Assembly: GCA_020747065.1 (NCBI GenBank)
Contig: JAGMVK010000001.1
Span: forward strand, 1,364,001 to 1,428,000
Direction of reading: 5' to 3'
From: Cadophora sp. MPI-SDFR-AT-0126
Taxonomy: Eukaryota; Ascomycota; Leotiomycetes; Helotiales; Ploettnerulaceae
Length of the DNA: 64,000 nucleotides
In this document: in pieces, positions 24,405 to 35,664 of the stretch
Numbering within the stretch: position 1 is the stretch's first letter
Layout of the letters: each line of letters starts with the position of its first letter
The notes under the pieces: model-generated
The model's input: only the letters and a program-made list of their open reading frames with translations
Databases searched by the model: none
What the model was told of the DNA's origin: nothing
Program-made: the position numbers and the translations under genes

Positions 24405-24935
24405 TGCATCGCCCCAGCGTTTACACAAGAGCGAGGATTGAAGAAGGCAAACTATGTTGGAAACCCATTTAAGACATCAGAGCTGTCATTCGGCTTTTCT
24501 AGCCAAGGCGTCACTCTCATTGCACTAGAATCTGAGCAGCATCCCATCCGTGTCTCGGCCAGGTACCACTTCCATCCTCCCAACACTGCCGCTTGCTGAC
24601 AACATTTTAGGTTTCGTTTAGGAGTATCCAGCCCTCAGCCCAATAGATCCAGTCTACCCTCGACACCCGCCCAGTCTCGATATCCCCTTCGAAGATGTTA
24701 AGAGACAGTCGTTTCTAGCCTTCCATTATCTGTGGCAAGCGTAACCCGATCCTCTCGAAATGCAGATGTACATCATCTCAATCAAGCGGACTGGCGCCTC
24801 ACAAGGAGGAATGGGAAGAAGTTCTACCATAATCCCCTCCTACCATTCGAAAGTCTCGGTCACATCATGAGTGTCCAGCCAAATACATCACGTCACTTCA
24901 TCCTCCACTTTCTACCTTTGACGTGGGTCACATAA
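24371..24935 (+). other. Possible degenerate exons on the plus strand
   Basis: From 24371, just after an AACATTTTAG acceptor-like site, a plus-strand frame stays open to a CCAG/GTACC donor-like site at 24562 and has protein-like content (SELSFGFSSQGVTLIALE). An identical AACATTTTAG lies at 24601-24610 after a GCTGAC branch-like motif, and another open segment runs 24732-24935 without an ATG. No start codon or complete model could be built. It overlaps the minus-strand fragment ending at 24404, so at most one of the two is real. Confidence 0.2.
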
Positions 24936-25545
24936 CTCCCTCGGCCACTTCAGCATCATCATCACGAGCAGCTACTCCCGAGGCTATTAGTGTCTAGACA
25001 CCACGGAACTTTTCATCAGTAGCTCTGCTTGATCACCAAGCAACCCCTCATTATCTTCTCCGCACCAGGCCAGATCCCGGAACATCACAAATTTGTACAA
25101 TGTGGTAAGTGATTGCGAGCTTTTAGTTTCAGTATATTAATACTGCTCGTTAAGACAGTACAACATAACACGACAAAATACAACTCCCGCATCCGCACAC
25201 CAGCACCTGCAATTTCCACTTTTGTTCTCCGCCCACTCGACAACTTTTGTCAGTCGATGAAATCGTACAACCACCCATACAGTTATTTTTGGCCACAAGG
25301 CACATTGTTGCGATGCATACACCTCTTGGTCAAAATCCGATCATACTGTTGCTATCGCTAACAGAGACGCCGCAGTGACTTGTGTACCTCACATCATCGC
25401 GCGGTCCCCATCAGTCAGTTCATCCACCGCATTCAACTTTTCGTCACAGAACCAGGCCATTGCATCTTATGCCAAAGGGAAACATCGGGGTGTAAGATCA
25501 CCTGCGCCATATGACCAAATCGCATGGCTGGAATGCCTAATTGAC
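24936..25545. other. Intergenic, bZIP 3' side
   Basis: About 600 bp with no supported feature. The end near 25545 should contain the bZIP 3' UTR. Confidence 0.35.
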
Positions 25546-26910
25546 CTATTCAGCACCACCATCGGTCCATTGCGAGAGAAATGCAAAGGAAGGGTCGGCA
25601 TCAGGTATCATCGTCTCTAGCGAAGGAAGAGGTACATCTTTGGGATACATGGGATTCTCAATACCCTCATCTTCAATCGATATCTCTTTCTTTGCACCTT
25701 CTGGCGGGCTGTTGAAATCGATCGCGGAGTCCGTCTGGCCTGGTGAACCACTCGACCCGTTCCGGGACATATTGACACCACTTGCGAAGTCTGTGGTGAT
25801 TCTGTTTCCAGCATATGAAATGTCGCGAGACATAGGTCGACTTCCCATCCGATTGTGTTGGACACTTGGAAGATCACTAATGCTCACGGTCGAGGTGGCG
25901 TAGGAGTTGGAACGCCCGTGGCCTGGAAGGTAGGTCGAGTTTTGAGCTGACATAGTCGGGCTCTGGCCGTCGCGCATGGAGTCCTGAGCATCTGGTATAG
26001 AATCCTGTTGGACATAGCCGCCGAATGACTTTGTCATGACAAGACCCTGGCCAATCTCGGCTCGCCTCTGATTGCAAATGTCAATCCGATCCTGTAGCTG
26101 GGCAGCTAAAATGGAAACCTTGTTCAAGCTGTTTTTGGCCATGGCTTTGTGATCATCAGAATCACAGCTACTGTCTATGTCGAAAGCAAGATTCCGGAAC
26201 GATTCCAATTCCTCCTCCACCATGGCAACTTGGTTCCAAGCGAAGTGATTGTCCTGGCGCTCCTTGATCATCTGCTCTTTCTTTTCAGCTTCCGTGAGCT
26301 TCTTTTTCTGGCGACATTTCTGCGCTGCATCTCGATTCCGCTGCAGGTGATTCTCCCTCTTGATTGCTAGTTCTTCCGCCGTGCGTACCTTCTTCCTGGC
26401 GCCTCGACGTCTCTTTGGTTTGGGTTCTTCTGCAACATCAGGATTCGACGCGGTCGACTTGGTCCTCTTCTGGCCTCCCATTTGAGTCGTTTCGTCTTCG
26501 TTTGATTGTCTTTCCGCTTCTCTTTGAACTTGAAGGTCGGCTAATTGAGGCTCACCAGCTGGCGCAGACGCATTTGTTGGGACATTGCTGTAGGAGGTAA
26601 GGGATAGAGCTGATGGGGCCAATGTGTTCGCCGGAGTCGAGGTTGGCAGAGAAGTACTGATTGGAAGACTGGGGAAGGGATACTCGCTGCCACCGACATA
26701 ATCACCTGGCATATTCCCCATGGTAGGTTGTAAGTTGCCTGGCATGTTGGGCATGGCATTCTGCAAGTTACCAGCGGGAGGTGTAAAGTTCAGCATTTGG
26801 CTGAAGTCGTAATCAGAATCATTGAGGCTTGGTGCGAGAAGTTCATTGTTCATGAGTGTGCTGCCGTTCCATGGATTGCCGGCATAATCGTAAGTTGTAG
26901 GGAATTCCAT
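25546..26910 (-). CDS. bZIP transcription factor
   Basis: Single exon, 454 aa from the ATG at 26910; the frame is open upstream but only to a GTG. The N-terminus is acidic and Asn/Pro-rich and contains a small tandem repeat of the type NMPG(N/D) at about 50-70. A basic bipartite nuclear signal (PKPKRRRGARKK, 163-174) precedes the bZIP. The basic region RNRDAAQKCRQKKK (191-204) has the N-x-AA-x-K-CR core of the ATF/CREB class, with Gln where Atf1-type proteins usually have Ser. The zipper is weak: heptad positions carry Leu, Met, His, Val and Leu rather than a run of Leu, so dimer choice may be unusual. The C-terminal half is Ser-rich. It resembles the Atf-type stress and development regulators of filamentous fungi; the exact orthologue is uncertain. 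An overlapping upstream reading frame could dampen translation. Confidence 0.88.
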   Translation of the reverse strand: MEFPTTYDYAGNPWNGSTLMNNELLAPSLNDSDYDFSQMLNFTPPAGNLQNAMPNMPGNLQPTMGNMPGDYVGGSEYPFPSLPISTSLPTSTPANTLAPSALSLTSYSNVPTNASAPAGEPQLADLQVQREAERQSNEDETTQMGGQKRTKSTASNPDVAEEPKPKRRRGARKKVRTAEELAIKRENHLQRNRDAAQKCRQKKKLTEAEKKEQMIKERQDNHFAWNQVAMVEEELESFRNLAFDIDSSCDSDDHKAMAKNSLNKVSILAAQLQDRIDICNQRRAEIGQGLVMTKSFGGYVQQDSIPDAQDSMRDGQSPTMSAQNSTYLPGHGRSNSYATSTVSISDLPSVQHNRMGSRPMSRDISYAGNRITTDFASGVNMSRNGSSGSPGQTDSAIDFNSPPEGAKKEISIEDEGIENPMYPKDVPLPSLETMIPDADPSFAFLSQWTDGGAE

Positions 26911-26954
26911 TGTGGTGCTTGCTGATCGAGATTGCAGAGATCTCGGGATATCAT
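26850..26954 (-). promoter_or_regulatory. Candidate overlapping uORF of the bZIP gene
   Basis: An ATG at 26954, 44 nt upstream of the bZIP start and out of frame with it, opens 34 codons that end at 26850, inside the bZIP coding region. If it is in the transcript, ribosomes starting there would bypass the main ATG, a known mode of control for fungal bZIP genes. The transcription start is unknown. Confidence 0.35.
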
Positions 26955-27100
26955 AAGAATATCGAAGCACGATCTACTGGTGTGCGTTGATGGCACTTCC
27001 TGCGGCCAGCACAGGTCTAAACTCGAAGTAGAGACACTACCTCGGGTCCCAAAAAGCTCTAGCCACAAGAAGGAGAATGAGAATGGTTCTGGTTTTGGTT

Positions 27101-27120
27101 GGTATGGTATGGTATGGTAT
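27101..27120. repeat. GGTAT microsatellite
   Basis: Four perfect GGTAT units, continuing imperfectly to about 27130, within the upstream region of the bZIP gene. Confidence 0.8.
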
Positions 27121-28830
27121 ATGGTATGTGGCGTTTTCGCAAAGCAGGAGTAGTCCAAGTGCTCTGTTCCTCTTTTTCGATTCAGCCTTCAGCGATTGTT
27201 GACTCGGTGTCTTCAGATAATGTGTAATGGCCTGGAAGAAGGATGAGGCCCGATTTTGATGGTGGAATGTTCGCGAAGTCTTGCTTGGGAATATTCGGCA
27301 AGCCCAAGTGCAATTGGAGGCAGATGCAGTTCTGGCACGCAACTATCGCAGCTGTGTGAGGTCAATGTCGAGCAGTAGAATCCTGGTAATACATCGTTTT
27401 AGCCATACTGCAATTCAAATGTCTTTGTGTGTGTCGAGGTTTGTGTCATTGATGTGGGACTTTCCTTACCTCTACCGTTCAATTGTAGTTGTGGGCCACC
27501 TAAAAGTGTAGTCTCGACCACAGGAAGTGGCGGACGGACGCCGCAACGTTTTTCTTTTGCAGAAAAAGTGGCAATTGACAATGAATGCCACAGGTATTGT
27601 TGGTGTGTTGTTGTTGTCGTTGTTGTTTGTGTTTCGTAGTAGAGATGAGGGGAATGCGGGCCTGTGTACAAAGAGATTATGCTTGTGCTGTCGGCGGGGA
27701 AAGGCACTTTTCAAGAGAAGATGGGAAAGTTAGACTTCGACGGGCTGTCGACTATAGGGTATCCCCTGCCCTTTCCTGACTAAATATCCCACTAAGAAGT
27801 CGCGCTTAAGGTATGGGATCGAGAAGCAGCGGAAGTGATCCATATAAAGTTGTAGTGGTTCGGCCAGGTTCAGTCGGCTGCTCTTGCTGATCCTGCTGCT
27901 GCAATTCGTTTGTCGGCCTGCTTCGTTGCGGTACGGAGTACTTTTGCTCGTCCAAGTATCTGGATGGTGCTCGGAGTGTTTGAAGTGCCTGCTATTGAAG
28001 ATTTTCAAGACAGATTTGATGAAGAGCAGGTAGTCATATGTTCAAAGACCACTGGATTCTGGGGATTCGGCGAAGACAGGGTTAGAAGAAAATGCTGGAA
28101 GATGCCGTGGAAGTTTGAAGCAAGAAATGACGCTGCACTGCACTGCACGGCGCATATGAGGGATGAAAAGGTAGGGTTGTATGAAGTGGGAGTGCGCTGT
28201 GCAGGGCATATCATTGGCGTTACTCGCAGCCGGGTAGAAGCTGGCAGGGTTTGTGGTGGTGCTGGAGCTTCACTCATAAGGCGGCACTGGCACATAACAC
28301 TGGCATGTGCACTGGTACAAACACAGCAATATTCAGTGTAAATCAAAAGCAAGCCTATGCCCAAACATAATATCACCATTCTGCGGAACGGCAGTCAGTG
28401 AGACTGTGTCTCTCGCTATTACTGTAGGGAACGACAAAGGCTAGAACGGCCTTTTGGCTCCAGGCCTGGGAACAGCTACCTAAGAGAGTACAGTGGAAGT
28501 TCACTAGCCACTGTACCTGGTTGCAGTACTGTAGATCAATGCTGGATGTGAACCACCCAGAGCTCGGAACCCTAAATGCTATATTTTTATGTTCATTCCT
28601 TTGAAGCTGTATTGCGAATCCCTCCATGATTCTCCTTCTCAAGTCTATCTTATCCCTTTCCAAAAACAAAAGAAACACAAACATCCAAAACTATTGCGCT
28701 CGAAAGACGTGTCTTGTGTCTTGTCCGCCCCTCACTTCTTTCTCTCCTCCCCTCCCCGGAACGCCGTCATCTCACAGCACACTGACATCAGGGAGTGGAT
28801 CGCCCGCATGAGAGGTGGGGAATGAGTAAC

Positions 28831-28852
28831 ATGGGATTTTGCAAAATCCCAT
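28831..28852. repeat. Perfect 22-bp palindrome
   Basis: Each arm is ATGGGATTTTG followed directly by its reverse complement with no spacer. It could be a dimeric protein binding site or chance; no flanking gene explains it. Confidence 0.6.
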
Positions 28853-31843
28853 CCCTGGTGGCGATCCAATCACTCACCGACCGTGCTCTGTCGTTGCCCG
28901 GAATAAGTGCTCCGGGGACAGGGAAGAGCTTGAAGAGCTTTAACTTTTGCCTGGGATGTTGGTGCAGCTGGCTGGCTGCCCTTTGATGAGGGGAAGTCGC
29001 CTCCGTAGAACATCGCTTCGATTAGAGTTAGCTTGTGACAGTGGAGAAGTAATCGAGTCTGCAGAGGACAAGAGCTCCGTATGCATGGTATGAGAGTGGA
29101 GTGACGTGGGTAGAATTTTCAGTGGCGACTTTTGATGCTGAACGTAGAGAAGATCTACCTCCTATCGGGGAGGCGGCCTATCCTCCATCATTAGACGACC
29201 GCCAAGATATTAAAAGGCAACCCGTACTGGTACGGAAGTACGAAAGTACATTGTGTTCGATCATCACGAACGATTGGCGCCAGGAATACCGAGAATGCAT
29301 GTTCTTCCGGAGGTGTCTCCGCAACTCTTCCACGCTTATCCAAGTAAGACGAACATTCGTGGACGTTGAAGATCTTCAGACAGCAGAGGCAATCGTAAGG
29401 TTTTTAACCAAGACTAATAACATCTGGGAAGAGAGGAGATTCCTTGTAGAGTAGCTTCTTTGCCACACAAATATCAAACCTTATCTAGATAACTCCGAAC
29501 TTTCCCCTGTCCAAGAACCAACCATCAAGAATTCCCGAGCCGTGGATATGGCGCATAAATACTATGGTATGAATGGACCAACTGCTCCAGTGATTTTCAT
29601 GAGATCTACAGATCTGTTACAGGAAAGAAGAGAGTTGTTGATCTTCCAGGATCGGAAAGTGATCGTAGATTGCTGAGATATATAACTTGATGAAATTGCG
29701 TACCTTGAGACCGAATCCTTTCCGGATTCTTAATCCTGATTTTTGAGTTTCTTTGAGTCGGTTACTTTATCGATCCTCGATCGTATCCAGGTTGCCGGAA
29801 GGAGTTTTCTTCAATTGATGCCATGCAGTGCGGTTGTCTTCTTTATTTGGCTCTACCACCGCACTTCCATTATCTTGAACTACAGCTACCGATTTTTATC
29901 CTTGAGTTGTGGCCCGAAAAGAAAGTCTACACAGCTTTCCCTGCAAATTTACTAGACGTTTTCTGCCTGTTGATTTTATGCCTGTGCAATGCGCTCTACG
30001 AGTCGTGCAGTATTCAGATTCACACAGTCCTCAGCCTCCAGCGGGGTAGGACTACCTTCTTGAGATTTTCAGTCACTCCAATGTCGTCATATTACAGGCT
30101 CCACTCCCCCTTGTCTTCTCCAGTACGTCGTTCATCGGAAACATCAAAGCTTTGGAAGTTCGAGACAAGGCAGCCGAATGCCTGCCGGGCCACAACCACT
30201 CAAGCGAGCTGGGTGGCTACGGATGCTGTCCATTCATGGAGCGGGATAGACATACACCTCGGCATGGCAGTGTGGTAGGATATCGGGAATCCCCGATTCA
30301 GACCGTGTAGCCCGTCCACGCAAGATTCTGTCCAGCTGGAAATTTTGAGTTTTGTGCTGTCTGAACGGCAACAGTTCCACTTCACTTGATGCTCTAGAGG
30401 GTTTGCAGAGCATGGGGCGACATGGCATTCAGTTCCTGATTCAACGTCTGGTAGTTTTTGAGCTCCTTTCGAAGGAATGGAAGCCTGTACAGACACTTCC
30501 AAGCAGCCGACCGCTGAAAGGTCAACGCACATCTCCCTGCCGGAATTACCACCCGCCCAGCCAGTACGACGCCATCAGGAACGCCCCATGGAGACCGTCT
30601 CCACAGCTTACAGCCTATCAAATTCACATTCGCACGCTATCAGATCGTCGATAGCGAGCTCCGGGAATACAATAAACAAGCACTTGGGTTAGCTCAGCAT
30701 AGAACGATCTCTATCGCTTGATTCTTTTCCTGCCATTGCCATTCCAAGGTCAATGTCACAGAATCCGCAAACCACAACATCAATTTCAAATTCATTACAT
30801 TGAAGCGCCAGAACATCACTTGAAACTCCTCCCTGGGGCCTGAAAAAGCAGAAGCGAATGGACACTGGAGGACGTCCTACAACAAGTCCCCAAGCCCTCC
30901 TACCAGAAATCCTGTTTCCCTTCGCTGATTGATCTGTATCCATACCCAACGGCCCGCCACAAAGCACACTACAGTATCCGAATAGTACCAGTACTTCCGT
31001 ACAATACCAAGACCAAGAGCCATTCCCATAAGTAAGTGCTTCATCCATCTCACCCCTGCTTCAAGTTCGCTACAGGGGAGGCGATGACACAAAGCAAAAG
31101 CAGCACTCTGCTCGTCTCTTTCTCCGTGGAGCGCCCCTCTGAGGTATGATCGCCTGGGATGAATCCTGGGTCTGACGGAGGTGCTTCTGTCATTTTGCAG
31201 ATGGTTGAAGACAAGGCTGGCTATTGGTCGTCCTACGGTAGTATGGGCATTGCTGATGCTGGTGCGAGGCAGGAGATTGTCGCGACGCTCACTCACAGAC
31301 TGAGATGTTTTGCATGATGTTGGCCTCATCACGAAAGCCAGACGCTCGCCAGATTTTCATGCGATCAGGGCGGGGTAAATCGTGGAGATGCGAATGGAAA
31401 GCATGAGATTGTGCGCTCACCCCCATCATTTCAACATGGTACCATGGTACGATCCTCACACGATTGAACTTAAATCTCATGAACTCCCCCGTCGCCAGCC
31501 TCTTCTGCTTCTCTTTCTTTCTTACACTTGAGAACTACTTTGCTTCGCTCCTCTTGTATCCCCCTCTTTCTCGAATATCCATCATCCAATCACTATCTCT
31601 CTCAGATCTCGATCCGTGCGTGTACAGCCAAGTGGATCCGAGTCGAACCCTTCATTCCTGATACCCTAAAGTAGGAAGAAGCCACAGACATTGCAAACGC
31701 CGAAAGAAACCTCAAATCCCGTTCACGTGGACGGTTTTGGTGAGTTGCAGTTGCGCTGCAGTGATAGGAGCGAGAAGTGTCTGCCTCAGTGTGATGGTCA
31801 TGCCGCAATGTAACGGCCAGGAGGCGAACCAAACGAGGAGTGT

Positions 31844-31858
31844 CACGTGTATAAAAAG
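31844..31858 (+). promoter_or_regulatory. E-box directly followed by a TATA box
   Basis: CACGTG (31844-31849) is followed at once by TATAAAAAG (31850-31858), an unusually clean core promoter signature for a fungus. The nearest downstream start is an ATG at 31922 that opens 77 codons ending at 32155, with no recognised domain. Confidence 0.4.
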
Positions 31859-31921
31859 GGGAAAATTGGTGAATGTAGGGTCTTACTCTTCTCAGAGCCA
31901 GCACAGGTATGAAAATCAGAT

Positions 31922-32155
31922 ATGATTCTGCCTCAACTATCTCGAATTGATTTGCTTCGTCGCATTCTCTGTCTGTTGTCAAGTGCTTGTCGATGCCCAC
32001 GTGATAGGCACGGTAGCGAGACACCACCAGACCTAGAGGGCTGCAGGTCTCGGAAGGGAATCACGTCGCAATATGTGCACAGAATGACTACTTCCAAATA
32101 CTTACCTTCTGCTCAATGCTCAATGCTCAATAACCAGGGCTTACAATACCTGTAA
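31922..32155 (+). CDS. Candidate orphan small protein
   Basis: 77 codons from an ATG 64 nt after the TATA-like box. The N-terminus (LSRIDLLRRILCLLSSACRC) is amphipathic to hydrophobic and basic with several Cys, the rest is polar. It contains the 3x GCTCAAT repeat near its end. Support is the upstream TATA box only; the transcript could be non-coding. Confidence 0.2.
   Translation: MILPQLSRIDLLRRILCLLSSACRCPRDRHGSETPPDLEGCRSRKGITSQYVHRMTTSKYLPSAQCSMLNNQGLQYL
32111..32131. repeat. GCTCAAT x3 tandem repeat
   Basis: Three perfect copies of a 7-mer. No function inferred. Confidence 0.75.
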
Positions 32156-32983
32156 CATGTCTTGACAGAGTTCTTCTTCACTTGCCAATTCCACCTCCAT
32201 CCCCCTAATCCCTGCGGAAAGTAAAGACATTTCGACGAATTCGCAACCGTAACCCAGGTGAACACGCAAAATGGCACCAAATATCGGCTCTCAGTACGCT
32301 ACCTACCCAGCTTCCTTCTTGTTGCACATCGCAGGGACCCTCCACCAATTCCGTCCATTTAGTGCCTGTTAGGTCAATGTTCGGTCCCAGACTTCCACTT
32401 CTCGAGATCTGGTGAGGTGGAGGTGTGAAGGGAAATCGAAAGCGCTTATGTGTACAGGGACGGGGTATGATAGGGGTGTGATAGGGGAGGGTAAGGGAGA
32501 TTGGAGATGGGCGACGTGTAACGAGTTTGATGCAGAGGATGGTGGGAGGAGTGAAGTTGTGATTTTGGGTGCTGGGCTTGAGGATTTTATGGTAAATATC
32601 ACGGAATTCCAGATTGGAGTAAGAATACTCTAATTCAGAGTAGGAGTAATGGTGAGAGGTAGAAGATGTGGAAGGACGTCCTAGGACTGGTAAGCTCGAA
32701 CCATCTTATTCCCAATGATGCGAACTGTGTTGATGGAATACTGCATGGGTTCTCAAACAGTTGTGAAGCTATGAGTCTGTACTCACTGATAAGAAGAGAG
32801 GTAAATGACGCTCCTTCCTTGAGGGTGGAAGTCAGCGGAATATCCGCCCATGATTACAGAGAGAACTGCTCAGCAACATGAAAGGAGCGGAAAAGACTTC
32901 TCATGGCCCAAATTTGAATGATACAAAGTGCCAACTGTCTCTCATCACACATCACTTTCTCCCACACGTCAACATCGCTTATC
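32156..32983. other. Intergenic upstream of the orphan spliced gene
   Basis: No supported feature. The region is purine-rich between 32400 and 32560. The end should contain the promoter of the gene starting at 32984. Confidence 0.35.
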
Positions 32984-34249
32984 ATGCAACGCGCCAAGAT
33001 AGCATCATCCTCAAAACTGATATTACAAGCGGACGAAGGCTACGAAACTCGCGCTGGGTCCAATGCCATTGCTGAGGAGGGAGATGACAGAAGCAATCCG
33101 GTGGTAATCGACAGCGACTTCAGCCCGGAGCCAATCGAGGCCGTGACTGAACAGATTCCCAACACTCAACAACCAACTGCTAAATTCTAAATTAGACACG
33201 CGAATGGTGTGGCACAGGCAGACGCTCAGTTCAGACAAGCGCGTTTGGAATTGGGTCCGCCCGTCGCCATCCCAGCTGCTTCAATATTCAATACCGACGA
33301 TGTCATTAATGCCGCTGGGGCAATCGACCAGCACACTTGTGCTTTCGAACTCAGCGGGGATACGCGATTCCTAGACGAAGTCAAAAAAGTGATGCACATG
33401 GTGGAGACTCGAAATCCTTATGTCAATGGCTGTGGGCTGACGGAGTTGTATAAATTTGCGTATGGAATCGAAATCCAGGAGAAAACAATCACGGAAGTCG
33501 TTGATTCAATGGTAAGCATCGCAATCTGTTGCTATGAACCTACAGTAGACAAACTCTGATTTCTCATAGCGCGGGTCAGTCCAAGTAAGAGTTGGACGCA
33601 GCAAAGTACGACGTCTATATGAACTGCTTCGGGAAGGACAGATCTACCTATCCCTCACGAATGTAACGGCTTACATTGAGATGGGCTGCGCTGCCTTGAG
33701 ACGCCCACGACAGACGGCGCTCGACGACATAAAAGATTTGATCGCAACACTACCGAAGCCAGTGCTCTCAGAAGCCAGGTCACAAATAATTTATGACTAT
33801 TTGATAGTAGTAAGAAAATGCCAAGGGCAAGGTTTTGATTCTTGGGACCAAGCCCGCAAAGACCTGAGGCCAGGACACCAAAGTTGAAGTCTGGCGAAAG
33901 AATAAGAGGAAATGATATTGATAAAGAACGTATTATAGCAAGGGCTAGGTTCAAGAACAAATGGGTGACAACGATCATCTGGGAAATGTGTTTTTAGAAG
34001 CGACTTCACTTGATGTGCAAGTCAATCGGTAAAAGTACAGAAACTGTTCGGTGCCTTGATCGACGGGAGGCTTGGGAGGAATTCTGGGAGAAGATGGCAA
34101 GGAAAGATCCCACTGGAATGCTGTATTTACTGAATGTAGAGATTGGGCCTGGAGCTCCGGAAAATTCATCGAATCAGACTGAAAGTCAGCGCGCAGTACA
34201 AGAAACAATGAATAGTGGCAAGAGAAGAGCATCAGAAATGACAGACTGA
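32984..34249 (+). CDS. Orphan multi-exon gene, possibly decaying (in-frame TAG)
   Basis: My model: exons 32984-33103, 33218-33511, 33570-33809 and from 33884 or 33890. The first three are joined in phase 0 by introns with GTAATC, GTAAGC and GTAAGA donors. Exons 2-4 read as protein (VETRNPYVNGCGLTELYKFA, RRLYELLREGQIYLSLTNV, KERIIARARFKNKW), rich in charged helices, with no domain I recognise. Exon 4 meets TAG at 33995-33997, giving about 253 aa, yet the same frame continues with coding-like sequence (REAWEEFWEKMARKDPTGML) to a stop at 34249. Either the gene ends at 33997, or it has acquired a nonsense codon, or a 33-nt intron (GTGACA...TTTTAG) removes the stop, which would be shorter than usual. 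The first donor could instead be at 33143. The gene is probably real, or recently was; structure uncertain. Confidence 0.45.
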
Positions 34250-34736
34250 AAGAAGCAAGCTTGAAGAAAGGTAGAAGAGCGGAAATTAGAATGAATGCAT
34301 ATGTTTTATCCTCCATCCGCGAGAAACGACAGCAATACATTTGAACTTCTTGGATTCCAAAATCAACTGCTTCAAAGGTAAAACTTGTAGATCAGTCCTC
34401 GAACCTGAACAGAACCCAGATCATCCAATTTGCTGCGCTGTTATAATCCCTCAGATGACTATATTAAAAATTTGAGCAGTCGAACACAAATGTTAGAAGG
34501 TTTAGGAGACTTCTCCACCACGTGCGATCAGGATATTCTCAAAATGTCGTATAATAGTTCGGTATCGTATCTACAATCTCTTTGAATTGTTCACTGTGTC
34601 CGGGTCCAAGTTGATTTCAGAGGTGCTCAGCATTATTCCTAGCATCTATGTGACAAAGAATGCTGCCAAGTCATGATCCCCCCAGCCGTAAGCAAATCGA
34701 AAACCCATCCCATGCCATGCAAAACACAAAAACCCT
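34250..34736. other. Intergenic 3' of the orphan gene and of rps5
   Basis: Between convergent gene ends. It presumably holds both 3' UTRs. No other feature supported. Confidence 0.4.
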
Positions 34737-35664
34737 TTACCGATTGCTTTTGGCGACACGCTCCAACTCGTCCTTCTTCTTGATGGCATACGAGTTGCTG
34801 CTTCCCTTCGCTGCGTTGATCAACTCCTCGGCCAAGCACTCAGCAACTGACTTGACGTTTCGGAAGGCGGCCTCGCGAGCACCGATTGTGAGGAGAGCGA
34901 TGGCTTGGTTGACACGGCGGAGAGGGGAAACATCGACGGCTTGACGACGGACGGTACCAGCTGAACCGATACGGGTAGAGTCTTCGCGGGGTCCGCAGTT
35001 GACAATGGCGTCAACAGCGACTTGGATGGGGTTCTGGTCGGTCATGATGTGGATCTGCAAGTCGAATGTATCAGCATTTCGCTTTCCTCCGCAGTGTATT
35101 ATATGGGCTCAACGTACGATCTCGAAAGCGTGGGCAACAATGCGAACAGCCATGAGCTTCTTTCCGTTGTTGCGACCGTTCATCATCAAGGAGTTGGTGA
35201 GACGCTCGATGATTGGGCATTGTGCCTTTCTGAATCTCTTCTGGGCATATCGACCGGCGGAGTGAGAGATGTAGACTGGAGCGCGGATCTGGATATAATC
35301 GCTGCAGAGTGTCATGTTAGCCAGAACTTCGTAGATGGTCCGTTTTCCCTCTGGCAGATGCTCCAACCCGCCCCAATTCCTTTCCCTGCGCCCGTTTCCA
35401 ATTGTGTCCAAAAGGGAGTCTTACGTCAAGGAGATATCGCGTATCTCGACATCTTCATATGACCATTTGTTGAACTGCGATGATCAGAGAGTCAGCTATT
35501 GATCATATCTTGGGAGCAATACTTTTGAGATACTCGGATGGGGGAAATTGGCGACTGCCCGAACAGCGTACCAGCTTGATTGTACCAATCTCGGCGGTGA
35601 CCTCCTTGGGCAGAACCTGGTAGCCAGAGACGGCCTCGACCTCGATTTCCTCGTTGTCAGACAT
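34737..35664 (-). CDS. rps5: Cytosolic 40S ribosomal protein uS7 (RPS5)
   Basis: Exons 35664-35572, 35474-35425, 35301-35118 and 35054-34737 give 214 aa, the expected length. The second exon is only 50 nt. Highly conserved blocks are present: [69 protein letters not shown] and the terminal [18 protein letters not shown]. uS7 lies in the head of the small subunit near the mRNA exit and contacts initiation factors and E-site tRNA. The gene is divergent from rps25, with 259 bp between start codons. Confidence 0.96.

Larger units (their letters stand above)
26955..31843. other. Gene desert of about 4.9 kb upstream of the bZIP gene
   Basis: I see no gene with an ATG start, family motif or believable splice model. 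The longest open stretch with some protein character (29101-29454, plus) begins at GTG and has its first ATG only near its middle. The region contains the bZIP promoter, the GGTAT microsatellite, a 22-bp palindrome and a CACGTG at 31724-31729. Long regulatory or non-coding transcripts are possible. Confidence 0.4.

Noticed and set aside
29101..29454. 117-codon plus-strand frame in the gene desert
   Set aside because: Starts at GTG with no early ATG, and no splice model or motif was found.
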